Assembly (NCBI GenBank): GCA_033675545.1
Contig: JAWDGP010000851.1
Span: 236,001 to 300,000, forward strand
Length of the DNA stretch: 64,000 nucleotides
From: Elysia crispata
Lineage: Eukaryota > Mollusca > Gastropoda > Plakobranchidae
Direction of reading: 5' to 3'
A program made the translations under genes and the position numbers. The first letter of the stretch is position 1; each line of letters opens with the position of its first letter. Under the pieces are notes generated by a model. The model did no database searches. It worked only from the letters and a program-made list of their open reading frames with translations, and was not told the origin of the DNA. Shown one piece after another: positions 40,101 to 55,418 of the stretch.

Positions 40101-43100
40101 TATTGAGATTTATCATTGTACAATTCATTCATCTCCATTTTGGGACTTCCTATTTGTTTCCGAGTTGAATGTTTTCTCTGATAGAAACTATGAAGCCTGT
40201 ACAGCCAATATGCAGATAAATACTTAATGCACATCTTTTTGTCAAAGTTTTCAAGCGTATATTATGAGTTTCACATGTTTTCTTGTAAAATCTCTTCCAA
40301 ATATTCATATCAGTATTTCTTAAATATATATGCACACATTTTCTTAAAAAAAAATGTTATGCTTTTTTTTGTGCAAATCAATTCTGTGAAATCATTTTGT
40401 TTCTAAATTTGATGTAGAGAGTAATATCTTTTAAAATAGTATGGATCGTTAATCAAGCATATGGGGAGTTTAAATTAAAAAAAGGAAACCACATGATAAG
40501 AGAATAATCCAAGACTGTCTTGAAATTGGGATGAGCCCTTGTTTGCAGGTATTCCCATAGCCCAGTCAGTGAGTGCTGATTGGAAACTTTTCTTAAATTT
40601 CTAGCATAGCATTTTATCTATCACCCAGTTTACAAGGTCTATGGAGTTATTTTCTGTGTTACAAAAAGTAATAAATTACTAAATGATCTGATAAGAAAAA
40701 ATGTCATGACTTACATATGTCCTAACATCTTTTATTCTACTTGCGATGAATAACTGTTCCATTTAATTTGATAAATTCACACATTATGAATTTTTTTTTT
40801 TAATTTCCACATGGTAAAATTTTGTTTCTCAAATATTTTTCTCATTTCTTACAATTTTGAATCATGCAACACACTTTTTTTCTGATATCAATATCTGAAA
40901 ACTCTCCCACTAAAGAGTACAGTTCTCTGAGGACAATTGAGAGCTAATGCAAAATAAGATTCCGAAATCTTTATTTTTGTTAATTTTATGTCGGGGTGAA
41001 AAAATTGAATGTTGGAAATATTCTGCATTTTTTTTAGAATTGTTTACTTTCTTTCAACAACTCGGGAAATTTAAAGTTGTCCCCACTTTTAAGCGCATTC
41101 TTTCAATGCATTGCAAAATAAATGTATGTGTTTGTTGAGAAAAATGCAGTGGTGTCTTTCTTCAACATTTTTGGTACTTTTTCATTAAAAACCATGAGAA
41201 TTTTATCTTTGAACAAGAGAAATATATGTCTTCATGAATTAAGACATCAAGGAAACTTAAGTTTAAAAAGGTTTTTTTTTTGTTACCAAAACAAAATTTT
41301 AATCTTTGAAAATATTAGGAAGAAGGAAAGGAGCATCTGCAGGAGGCAAAAAAAAATTTTCCGTGCATCATTTGTGTGCCATGAAACATCATTACCTTTT
41401 TATCCATTTTTATTTTTTAAACATTACCAAGCCTAGCAGTTAAAGTTGGCGAAAACATTCCAGTGGAAAATATTGTTGCTTTTATAGATTCCCAGGGTCT
41501 TCTCTTTTTTCTCTTTGACTAAGGTCAAATTTGAATGCCTACAATATACATGTAATCATATTTCAGAAAGACAGAAGCACATTGGAGTAAAAGCAGTATA
41601 GATGTGTCCTGATTGTTAAGATTGATTATCATCAATGGAAAAGGTTATTGATTCTTAAGAAATCAACTTTTTTTTTAAATTTAGCCATCTTAATGCTTTA
41701 ATTATAGTAAAGACATTTTCAATATGGGAAACCGGCACATAATCATTTTTTTCCCACATTCTTTTAAATTCATATATAAATCCAGTCCCCTCACATCTTG
41801 CATTTGATTTGTTTATACTCTTTATGATGGAAAATATTGACAATGCCATTTACTGTAGGTGAAGTACATGTATTGAGAATTTATAATCATGTGCATATTA
41901 AATGGCTTGGATGCTGCAGGTAAGACTTTTAGGTTTGCCAATTGATGAGGATTAAATTATTTCCAAATTATTAAGTGGCGAATTTCATAATGAATTTAAA
42001 TTGTATCTGAATAAAAGAGGGTAAAAATCAATTCAATTAATGTGCACCAGAGTGATTAAAGTAAAACTATATTAAAAATAATGTGGATTGTTCATTTTAT
42101 AAACTTTTGTTTCAATTTTAACTCTAAGTCTAAGCTATAATCAGTGCCATTCATTGTTCTTTCATCCATATTCTAAATCAGTAGAATAATGTAAACATGT
42201 GACTATAAGGAAAATTTTTATTCTCCCCCCCCCACATACTAGGGGAATCAACAATAGAATCAAGTAGGACATGTTTTCTCTTGTCTTCGCTTTCAGTTGA
42301 ATGTAAAAAGAAATAGGCAGCTTTGACAGCTGATGCAATGAATGATAAGAAATACTCATTGTTGTGTCCATCCTTGTGGTAAATGTATGAGAAAATTATA
42401 TACATTCATCAAATTGGGGATGCTGTTAGTTAATTAAATTTTTCATTTCTTTTAATGGATTATCTTGAAGAAAAAGCCCAATATTTGCTCTAGTCCAAGA
42501 TTATTTGTTTCCAAAGTGTGATATTGCCTCAGTGGGCATTATGAATATGAGAGATTTTCACTGAAAGGCTTTTGTCCCTTTTCTTTGTTATAGGATTTTT
42601 TTTTAATATTTTGGTTAAATGCCTTGTTGTGAGCTGGTTGTTTGTTTACGGTTATAAACCATCTTCTCTATCAGTGGTTAAGAATTAAAATTATCAAGTT
42701 GGTCAATATTACTCTATGCAACGAAACCAATTCCATAGCTTGAAATTTTCAATGAAAATTAATTGATAGCATTGTTTTTCTGTACTTGTGTAGCTTGATA
42801 AAAGCACCTGGTGTTCTCTCTGAAATATACTTAAGTTTGACAGGTTTGGAAATATTTATTCTTTCTCTGTGTAATCCATGGTGCACTAGTTGAAGATTTT
42901 GCAATTATAACTTAATGCTTTATAGAGTATTCTTTTGTAATTTCGATATTGCTTTTTTGCATTTTTAAACAGGGTCATAAATTTTAGTGAAATTTTAAAT
43001 CAGGGCTACTGTGCATGTATATATACCAATAATAACATGATTAATTCTGTAGATCTTTAAACATATGGTTCTAGGTATTTCACCTTTGAAGTGTAACAAA

Positions 43101-44092
43101 AGTTAGATGTAGAGGGTTAATGGCAATCAATTTCTGGAGTTAGATATAAGTATACGCATACATGATCTTAATCTGTACTGCTGGGTAAAGATAAATTTCC
43201 CCAGTTAAGGTGACGGTTCTTTGAAAAAAAATTAAGTACTAATACTGTGTACCCCTATGTTTTGTCGTAGAGTTTATAGATTATGAATATATATTGTAGC
43301 GTTATATTTTGTGGAATTTGGAAAAAGTTTTATATATCTCAGATCAATTGCATCTGATAACTCTACAAATATATATTCTTATTTTTCAATAAAATGTTCT
43401 TTATCTGGTGCTCATCTGACTTACCTTTGGTTGGTGTTTGTTCAGAGATTATATAACTTAAAAGATGTTGTGGATGTTTCTTTGCTTTGTTGTTGTTTTT
43501 TCTATCACTTATTCGAATGTCTACAACTTGTACAAGGAATCTTGTACCATATGGTGCATGACAGAACTGGAGTTTGAGGTGGCATTAGACTAATGACTTC
43601 TTTTCTCTAGCTGTGTTTTGTCTTACCTAGAGCATTAAGGTTTCATGTCACATTCATTACAGTTTAACCTTTTCAATAAACTATTAATTTTGAATAAAAT
43701 ATTTTTATAAACTTTTAAATGCTGCTACAATTCAGCACTTTTTGCTATAGAGATTAGTGCTTTTTACAGGAAAAATGTATCACATTTAAGCATCTGGATG
43801 CCTTAAATGCTACATGCATGTATTTGTTTAAAAGAATCACTGGCAATGTAAAGGATCTTCTTTTAATCTATCATATGTAATACATGTAGTAGAATATACA
43901 AGTTTTTCTACTTGCAAGAAATAGATTCTCCAGTTTTTATAACAAACTTTCCGATCATTTTTTTTTTTTTTTGAAACACCAGATGTAAATTTTTGGGAAG
44001 ATCCGACGCTAATCAAGTACTTTTCAGCACTTTTAAGGAAACCAAAGTAACAAATCCTTTGATTTTCTTTGCTAAAGCTGCGTTTTGGAACC
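37143..44092. other. AT-rich non-coding DNA
   Basis: About 7 kb of very AT-rich, stop-dense sequence with many short T runs. I see no exon, RNA gene or tandem array. Part may be the 3' UTR of the CD225 gene. A short inverted repeat ggtgaatgttcacc occurs at 38866-38879. Confidence 0.45.
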
Positions 44093-44638
44093 GGTTGAAT
44101 AAAGCTCGGATATAACGTTTTTAGACTTGCAAGGAAATTCTTTTCTGATATTTTGCAGGAAATGGTCCAAATGAATGGTCACAAATCTCCTCGGTATAAT
44201 ACTGTGATATACTGGGTAAGAAAATTCCTATCTGCATTCATGTCAGTGATGGATGAAGGTCGTGAAGGGCACCCAGCGTTTGCAAGAACCGAAGATACTT
44301 TTACCACAGTGAAAACTTGATACATATATACAAGTACAAGATCAACGCATGACTGTCAAACAGCTCTCAAGTGAAACTGGAATCAGTGTAAGGTCATTAG
44401 AATTGATTCTGCGTGACCATCTCAACATGAGTGTTTCTGCGCGATATATACTTCGCCTTTTGATCAGTGAGCAAAAGAAGCAGAGTGGTTAGTCCTGCAA
44501 AAAATTCTCCTTCGAAAAATCTTTTAAAATATAGCTATTAATGAAACATTTTGATCCAGGAAAAAAAATGTCCTACATGCAATGGAAAACCCCTTTTTCT
44601 CCTTCACCAAAGAAGACAAAGGTGATATATATTAAAAC
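44093..44638 (+). pseudogene. Mariner-type transposase relic
   Basis: Plus-strand frames read, in order: VFRLARKFFSDILQEMVQMN then GHKSPRYNTVIYWVRKF (first HTH), DEGREGHPAFARTED (linker, cf. the GRP-type linker), then in another frame MTVKQLSSETGISVRSLELI and LRDHLNMSVSARYILRLL (second HTH). After a gap comes INETF and, frameshifted, FDPGKKMSYMQWKTPFSPSP then KKTKV. This is the N-terminal to early-catalytic layout of mariner transposases. It has a stop after the linker, at least two frame changes, and Asn where the first catalytic Asp of GDETW is expected. The rest of the catalytic domain is missing. It is inactive. Confidence 0.8.
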
Positions 44639-47520
44639 TTAGCGCAAAGGTTGTTTTTTTCCCCCTCGACTCTTTGAACACAACCTGAAATCTTGTGAGA
44701 TGATCTTCCTTTCTCTACATTGAACCATAATGGCGACGAGTTTGAGACTTGGTGGGGGTAGTTTTGTACAAAAATATAAACATACTATGAATTTGGAAAA
44801 CCTAGTTGAAATGCGTTTGTCTTCGCGACGTTATCCGGCCTATATAAACTTTTTTGCCATTACACTCAGGTTATCCGCCAGACCGTGTGATGGGTGGACC
44901 TCATTAAATCATTTTCGTGTTTCCCCTTAAAAGTTTAGCTTTGATCACATTTTTTTTTAAATCAAAGTCTGGGCGAATGTAGTTTGTAAACTATAAAAGC
45001 TGCAAAAGGGAGACCTACTCAATGCACGTATGACCGCTAACTTTATGATCGGGCAGACGCTGTTTAAAGTACGGATCGTGTGTGATTTTAGATGATCCGA
45101 TTTTGAGGACTGAGAACCAGTTCTGTAGAACTACGGAAGAATAGGAAAGTGCGGCTAATACAGAATGTTGAGAAAAAAAATGACTGATTTAAGCTTTTAA
45201 AAACCGCAATAAATATTAACGTTATTGAAACACGTGTGTTTAATATATGTTACGTGTAGTAAAAACTAGATTTGTATGTTTTCTTCCTTGAATTGCAGAA
45301 TTCTAATCTAAGGTTTATCATGTGTTACATCCTCATCATCATCATCATCATTGCCTCTAAAACTGCTTTTAGACTACTACTTCTCCTGCTACTTTTTTCA
45401 CAAAGAAGAAGAAGAAGAAGAAGAAGAAGAAGAAGAAGGAGAGGGAGGGAGAGGGAGAAGGAGAAGAGGAAGAAGAAGGAGAAAGAGAAGGAGAGGGAGG
45501 GGGGAGGGAGAGGGAGAAGGAGAAGAAGAAGAAGATAACACTAATACTCTGGTCAAATCAACAATCAAATTAGGCTTATAGATTTGGTCTCCCACATAAT
45601 TATAGTTTAATGTAACAGTAATGTCACATCTATTAATTTTGTTTAAACTATAGTAGGTAAGGAAAAAAATAGCTCGGCTATTAAGGACTCTTGAGATTAG
45701 AAAGGGAAGAAAAATGAAAAAAAAATCGAAATCGATTGTCGATCAGTCAGTTTGATAAAAACTGATGGAGAAAGGTAACGTTAACGGTATTGTAGGAGAG
45801 TTAGTTACATTAGGCCTGCCCGTTCGGTGTCGAATGGTGACAGTTTTAGCAGTAAGATTTGTACCATGTGAACGAGCTACTGTTGTAGCAACGCCTCTGA
45901 GATCGGTCCGCTGGAAGAGTATGGTAGGTACGAAATGAAATTGTACTTTATCCATCAGAAATATTTAACTTTTCGAATATTGTGAAGCCCATGCCTTTTA
46001 ATCTTTGAAGACAACTAATAAAATGACAAATGAAATTCTGATTTAAGATAGTGGAGAATTATTTTTCCTGGCGCTGAGCCGAGTGTCACTTATCGAGGAT
46101 TGATGAACAGGAAGTTGATAAACACCAAAAAGTTTTCTTCTTTTGATTCTTACCAACATTGTCCAAGTAACTGTAACTAGATCTAGATTTAGAACCATTT
46201 TAAAGTCCTCTGATGATCTAATCATTATTTATTTTATTTACGAGACAAAGTCACAGGACTTGGAGAAAATTTTAGTAATGTATATCTGTTTTCGTATTGG
46301 GCAACATTTTATTTTTAGTATCAATACAGAATTTGATTTAGACTTGGTAGAATCCAGATTCAGATTTAGATTTAGAAGAAGGGTCAGCGCGATAGAGTAT
46401 GCAGTCTCTAGATTGTAAATTTTAAAAAATCGTATTAATATCTAGATCTATTAGGTCAAGGAAATGACTTTTTTTTTCCTTTAGACATGAGAGTGCATTG
46501 ATTTTTTACTATTTCCTCGTTGTTTTTTTAAACAGTATTCAACTAGATTCTAGATGTAGATAGATCCAGACTTGTTTTTTACTAATACAAAAAATCAAAG
46601 TGCTAATATATGAGCAAGATAAAAGAAAAGAAACAACTTTTGACCTTTGAGCTAATTTAGATTTTTTTTGCTTTTTATAAATGTAATTATATGTAAGCGG
46701 AGAGAGGACATAAGATGGACAAATAAACACAAAATTCCCAGTTCTTGAATAGAAGAAATTTTTAAAAATTTGTCAAAATCTTTAAACCTGAGAGCTTGAA
46801 TTCTCTAAAAATAACATCTCCGATTCAGCCAATAATTTTGTTTTGCTTTTAACATATTTTCAGTCAAATATTTTTTTAAATAAAGTGTTATTGTCAGCAA
46901 ATAAGACAAAAATGTTATCTATTTTAAAAGATGAAAATGAAGTCAGGAAGAAAAAAAATAGACAAGCTTGGAGCAATTTAAGATATTATTTTCCCCCTGA
47001 CCTCTCAGTCTCCAGATGTTTGAAAACTCCAAATGCAAGCTATTCTTCTTCTAATATTGAAGTTGATGTCTGGCACTACAAAAAAGCAATATGTTGCACT
47101 TGACAAATTCCAGGAATTTTTGTTATGCAGCTATAATCAAAGCAATTCAACACAATGTTTTATTAGTGTAATTTGTCATTCCCAACTTGAAAAGTAATAG
47201 TATCCATAATATGACAGAGTAATAAATCTAGACAGGAAGGACATAAGTATATTTTCTCTTTAGTCAAATTTCCTGTGAAACAAACAGTGCAAGCAAAAAA
47301 GAAAAAAAAAACATAAAATTTGCAATACAGGATCCTGTAAAGTAATGCCTTATTACTAATATTATACATTTAATCTGAAACAGAATAACATTATGGTGTT
47401 GACTGTTACATACTTTAAAACTCTCTTTATTTCATAGGTTATTCTGAGCATTTTTTCACAGATTATTCTGTGCATTCACATATACAATGGTCATAAAGTT
47501 TTGATTTTTTTTTGTTACAG
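44639..47520. other. Non-coding DNA upstream of the unidentified gene
   Basis: Holds a purine-rich GAA/GGA array (45403-45535) and AGATCT-type motifs near 46177, 46440 and 46550. A possible 5' noncoding plus-strand exon ends at 45923 (gagtatg|gtaggt). No coding exon is supported. Confidence 0.38.
45403..45535. repeat. (GAA)n/(GGA)n purine-rich array
   Basis: About 130 bases of homopurine on this strand, starting as clean GAA triplets and continuing as mixed GAG/GGA. The Arg/Glu frames across it are artefacts. Confidence 0.95.
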
Positions 47521-47818
47521 TCAGCTAGTATGACAAGCAAGCGACATTAATGCATGGGCTTGAAAAAGAAAGAGTAGACCTTTATCCCAATGGAGAACTC
47601 TACATCACAGAATGAGCCAGCCTTGGCCTCGGAAACAAAGATATCAAGCACGGACAGGGTAATCACCCCCGATAGTGCTACCCATCTTAAGAGTGCTGCA
47701 AGTGGGGACATTGTCTTTGAGTCCAAGCGTAAGAAACGCAGGCAGACGCCATCACTAGGTGGTGAAGAGAGCCATGATGTCACAATAACTGTCAACATTG
47801 CTATGGCAGTTCCAACAG
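47521..47818 (+). CDS. First coding exon of an unidentified gene (CDS from 47590)
   Basis: The exon opens after a clean acceptor (tttttttgttacag) and closes at donor ccaacag|gtaggt. The ATG at 47590 begins 76 codons plus one base. The encoded segment is hydrophilic and Ser/Thr-rich (MENSTSQNEP...), with a basic cluster KRKKRRQTPS at residues 46-55. That cluster could be a nuclear localisation signal, a membrane-proximal cluster or a kinase site. The segment then runs into DVTITVNIAMAVPT. Exon-like base composition contrasts with the AT-rich flanks. I recognise no domain and could not find the remaining exons with confidence; a candidate microexon is at 48534-48557. The opposite-strand frame over this exon is a shadow. 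Confidence 0.6.
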
Positions 47819-48533
47819 GTAGGTCTCTTTCATGTAGTCTATATGTTCTTTGAAAACTGCACTTGGTTCTTTTGATTTTATCAAAGTTTTGATACATGAA
47901 ATAAAAAGATCAAAGCTTATATTTTAGGATAAATAATGTAAAAGTTTTTGTCACAGTAAGGGCAGCTGATTTTTGTAACACTCATTATCATCTTCCATGA
48001 AGTGAGACTTCTAAATGGTAATTATTATTTATACTTTAACTGTCTAATCAAGTTAAATTTGGACTTGTCAGCAAACTCCCTTCAGATTGCTTTGCTGTGC
48101 ATTGATTTTTCTTACCTGTCCTTGAGAAAGTCTGAAGTCTTAAACTTTATGGTTCATGCTCATGTTTTTCTTTTTGCGTTTGAATTTTTTAAACTTCCAA
48201 GCAGTTAAAGTTTAACTTTTAATTTTTTAATTGTTACATATTATGAAAAATAGAAACAAGGTGCAAATGAGACAAATTTCATTATTTGAGAGCTGAAAAA
48301 AAAACAGCTTTATGGAGAGCATTCAGTATATAAATTAATTTCAGATTGATTATACATGTATGCTAGACTATCTGATAAGGGATAACTCATTCCAAACATT
48401 TACTTCATATCTCCCTTCTTCAATTTAGAATTTTATACTAAAATTAAAGTGAGAGGTAAAAAGAATGCAGAAGAAAACCAGATAAACAAATATGCATACA
48501 TTATAATGTCAAGAAATCTTTTTCCCTCATCAG

Positions 48534-48557
48534 TGGTTGATGAATGCAGTGATTCAG
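48534..48557 (+). CDS. Possible 24-nt microexon
   Basis: 24 bases between acceptor ttttccctcatcag and donor attcag|gtactt. The phase matches the exon at 47590-47818 exactly and would add V-VDECSDS without a stop. Short size and a modest donor make this tentative. Confidence 0.28.
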
Positions 48558-48687
48558 GTACTTTCTCAAACATTTTTCAGAGTATTTTATTTTGATTTTG
48601 GCTTTAAAGTGCATGTACTGCTCACAATTATTGTCAGTATCACAGTAAACTTTTCTCACCAATTTTAGGAGCACAGTTGAAGTTTTT

Positions 48688-49058
48688 ATGTGTATTTTTA
48701 CTTTAACCTATTTTCTAGTAGTGTATTTTTTTATTGCTTGATGTGTATTTTTACTTTAACCTATTTTCTAGTAGTGTATTTTTTTATTGCTTGATGTGTA
48801 TTTTTACTTTAACCTATTTTCTAGTAGTGTATTTTTTTATTGCTTGATGTGTATTTTTACTTTAACCTATTTTCTAGTAGTGTATTTTTTTATTGCTTGA
48901 TGTGTATTTTTACTTTAACCTATTTTCTAGTAGTGTATTTTTTTATTGCTTGATGTGTATTTTTACTTTAACCTATTTTCTAGTAGTGTATTTTTTTATT
49001 GCTTGATGTGTATTTTTACTTTAACCTATTTTCTAGTAGTGTATTTTTTTATTGCTTG
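48688..49058. repeat. 53-bp tandem repeat, seven copies
   Basis: The unit atgtgtatttttactttaac continues ctattttctagtagtgtatt and tttttattgcttg. Seven copies are identical or nearly so at 53-base spacing. The high identity implies recent expansion. It lies downstream of the unidentified gene's first exon, probably in an intron. Confidence 0.97.
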
Positions 49059-52000
49059 ATGTTTTTCAGTAAAGGAGTAAAAGTCTCCCATCAGATGAGC
49101 TTCTCTTTTCATAACACTTTTTGCAAATTATGCTACAAGTTGCTCACTTTCAAAACTTCTTTTTTTTTTTTTTTTTTGCTTTTATTCTTGTTTTAGAGCA
49201 ATCAGGCAACTGTCCAGTAATTGCTCAATTTTTAAAATTGCTTTTGTTGTAGCTCAGTTTAATACGCTTGTAGTTATAAAACTCCCATTTCCATACAAAA
49301 ACAAGTTGGCATTTCGTGTGTTTATCACAAATTGCGCCGGTAATTTTGCTGCCCTTTTGTTTAGGAACTTTCCTCTTATTTTCCCATGATGTTTTGTCCG
49401 TATATGACTTTATTATAATATACAATTATGTATAACGGTAAAAGATATAGCTCAAGAGATATTCTGGGGAAAAGAAAATCCAAAAGACTAACATTGAGAT
49501 ATACAGATAATATAAAAAGATGGGCAATGCTGAATTTTTACCGTGGGTCGCTAGGAGGAATGAAGATCATGAGCCTCGATTATTTTACCCTGTACCCTTT
49601 GTTAATGGGAGATTAGGGCTTATAGTTTTAAGTTCATTGACAGTGACCTGGAAGAAATGTCTGAAAGTATTTAAAGACGAAGAGAGAATCTTCACGAGCA
49701 ATAGAGTTGCACGTATTTGTTTTCTTTTTCATGGGCTTAGGCCTGTTTAGGAAGTGAAATAAATTCCTTTGTTGACGTCTGATATCATCTGCCGCAACTA
49801 TCTCAATCTTCAACAGCAACAACGTAATAAACACTTTGATCCATTCTTCCGATGTTAAGGTTTTTGAGGCGAAGCTTCGTTTAATAAGTTGTTCATTTTC
49901 ACGCCAATACCATGATCACGCAACTGATGAGGGTCCAATCAGCGCTGGATCGCTCATTTACCTTTTCCATCAGAAATACGTACTGTAATTTTCTGAAAAC
50001 GAATTAGAGCGCCCATTGACGAGCGCAGCGGAACAGAGCTAATGGATCGCGTGCTTACAATGAGGGAGCGAGCGCCCCTTTCACCTGCTAGCTCACCGTG
50101 TGCGATAGCTTCAATTATGCATGTTGTCGATTAGCCTTGTCGCCGTGGGACCAAACAGTCGGGTGGGTCTAATTGTACAGTGAGCAGCGCTTTAGAACAA
50201 CTAGAAAAGGAGCCAGTATCGCGTCTGGTGAGAAAGGAAGCCGCCCAACAGCAGCCCAATGTGAAAGGATAACACAGCGGAGCAATTTAAATAGTGGGCA
50301 AATAATTAGCATAATACAGAGTCCCCAGTCGCTCACACAATGAAAGATCGCTGCAGGCATAATTTCTGAGACTGCTTTTTGTGTGTTTATGGAGTCTGCT
50401 CAACTCATGTCTGACCTGACTGCAGAGCTCAGGAAAATATTTGTCAAGATTGCTCCAGTCAGCTTTCTTAAATTTTAGGCCGTTAGATGATGAGCGGAAA
50501 AGGTCTATGCTGATTATCACAAGGAGTGTTGTGGAAAGGTCAACCTCTGAATTGATAGCCTTTAACTCAAAAAAGTACAGTGCATGTTGTAACTGGCAAG
50601 GTTTCTTTGGCTCTTCATATGATATTCTCCAAAACAGCGTTATCAGCTTTCTACAGCAAGCTGTGCATTGAGAAAGTTCTTTCATTGCTCTATTGGTGTA
50701 AAGAAATTTTTTTGTTTTTGTTTTGGTAGTTAAACCATTTTCTGCAGAATATTGCTTCCCATTTGGTTTTGTTTGAGCGTCGATTTTAAATTATCAATTT
50801 TAAGTAAAGATCTTCTCAACGAGTACTCTGTAAAGTTAGTATATTTTTACTCATAGTTGAGAAAAAAATTACTCTACTTGCCAGTTTCGTCAGAGGCTCG
50901 AGAGAACAAAATCTGGAGGAAATCGAAGTGGCGCGCCAACTTGTAATTACCATTTTTTGTCCGAAGTCAATTGATTTTTCAAGTATGGCATCGCTTGTTT
51001 GCGATGTGGAGAACTAGAAGTAGTTTACCACTAAAATTTGATGTGCGTATTTTTCCATCGCTTTGGTCGCCATTCAGGAGCAGGATCTTTGCGATGCGTC
51101 GTGGCCCGTGCCAAAAGCTTTAGCTTATGACCTCAGAAAGGTTTCTTTCCGCTTATATACGGGCAGTCTTCTTACACTGGTTACATAGGCATTTCTGTAG
51201 ATCAGTATGCACTTTTTCATTTGGCAAGTAATTTCTTTACATATCAAATACCAATACCTTCAAAATCTCCTTTTTCCCCTTGTTTTGAAAGAAGCATTTG
51301 ATATATACTTTATTCGTTTACTAATATCCAGTTGCATTACTTTCCCAAGGTTTAATTAATTATGTTGATATGAATGATAATGCCAGTCATGGTTAGATGA
51401 ATGCCGTGCGCAATATTATTATTGTTATAATTCATATAACGATCATGATATTGGCGGAAAGTTGGAAGTCGATACCGTGAAATTAGACCAAAAAACATTG
51501 CGCGAACAGCTTGACGGAGAACAACCGGCCATTTGCCCAAGCCCAGTATCAACCGTTTCAGCGTCCCTAACGGGACAAACAGTTCGCTAGTATCGCCGTC
51601 ATTGATCTTTTTACAGACGCCATGATCGTGAGTCCCGTCGATACCTGCGGAAATGCAGAAATTGATCTCTGATAACAATAATGCCTCCCCCTCCCCCTCC
51701 CTTTTTTCCTTCCCACACTCCCCATTTCACACAATCGTGGTTCACAATTGTCTCACTCAGGCAAAAATCCTGCAATAATTCTCAAGATTTTTGCTGTTCT
51801 TTTGTCTGTAGTCGTTCGTGGCTCGCGTTATAGCAGTTATAATGTTGCTCTAAACAGGCACTTACAGTGAAACCATCCACAAACGAAGTCTTTCCAATTT
51901 TTTTTTTTTTACAACTTTGAACTTTATTTCCGTATATATTTATCTTTACATACATCTGTATTCTCTTTTTGTTGTTATTCAAGTTTTCATTTCTTTTTTC

Positions 52001-52187
52001 AATAACATGTCGGTAAATAGATTTTCTTTTTTGAAAGTAAGGTTTGTCTTTATCCAGTATCTTAATTTGTTTATTGCATCTATCGCTACTCTTTTCGTTA
52101 CCCCTTTTCCAATCTTTGCCGCATGTTATGACTTCTCCTTCTGTCTCTTTCCTGTCTTTCTCTTATCAATCTCTTAACCTCTTCCTG

Positions 52188-52190
<3 letters not shown>
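49059..52190. other. Non-coding DNA with complex islands
   Basis: No supported exon. 49860-50180 and about 51380-51660 are less AT-rich and more complex than their surroundings. Frames of about 100-130 codons there (minus strand 50287-50685 and 51352-51678) are unlike any family I know and lack splice or start support. Confidence 0.4.

Positions 52191-55415
<3,225 letters not shown>

Positions 55416-55418
<3 letters not shown>

Noticed and set aside
49072-49081. Terminal exon of the unidentified gene after tgtttttcag
   Set aside because: It would add only three codons before a stop, and the acceptor is formed by the edge of the 53-bp repeat; too weak.
50287-50685. 132-codon minus-strand ORF
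   Set aside because: Unlike any family I recognise, with an overlapping opposite-strand frame and no splice support; could still be an unknown exon.
51352-51678. 108-codon minus-strand ORF
   Set aside because: No domain or hydrophobic pattern, ends in simple Asn/Ile-rich sequence, and no splice sites of note.
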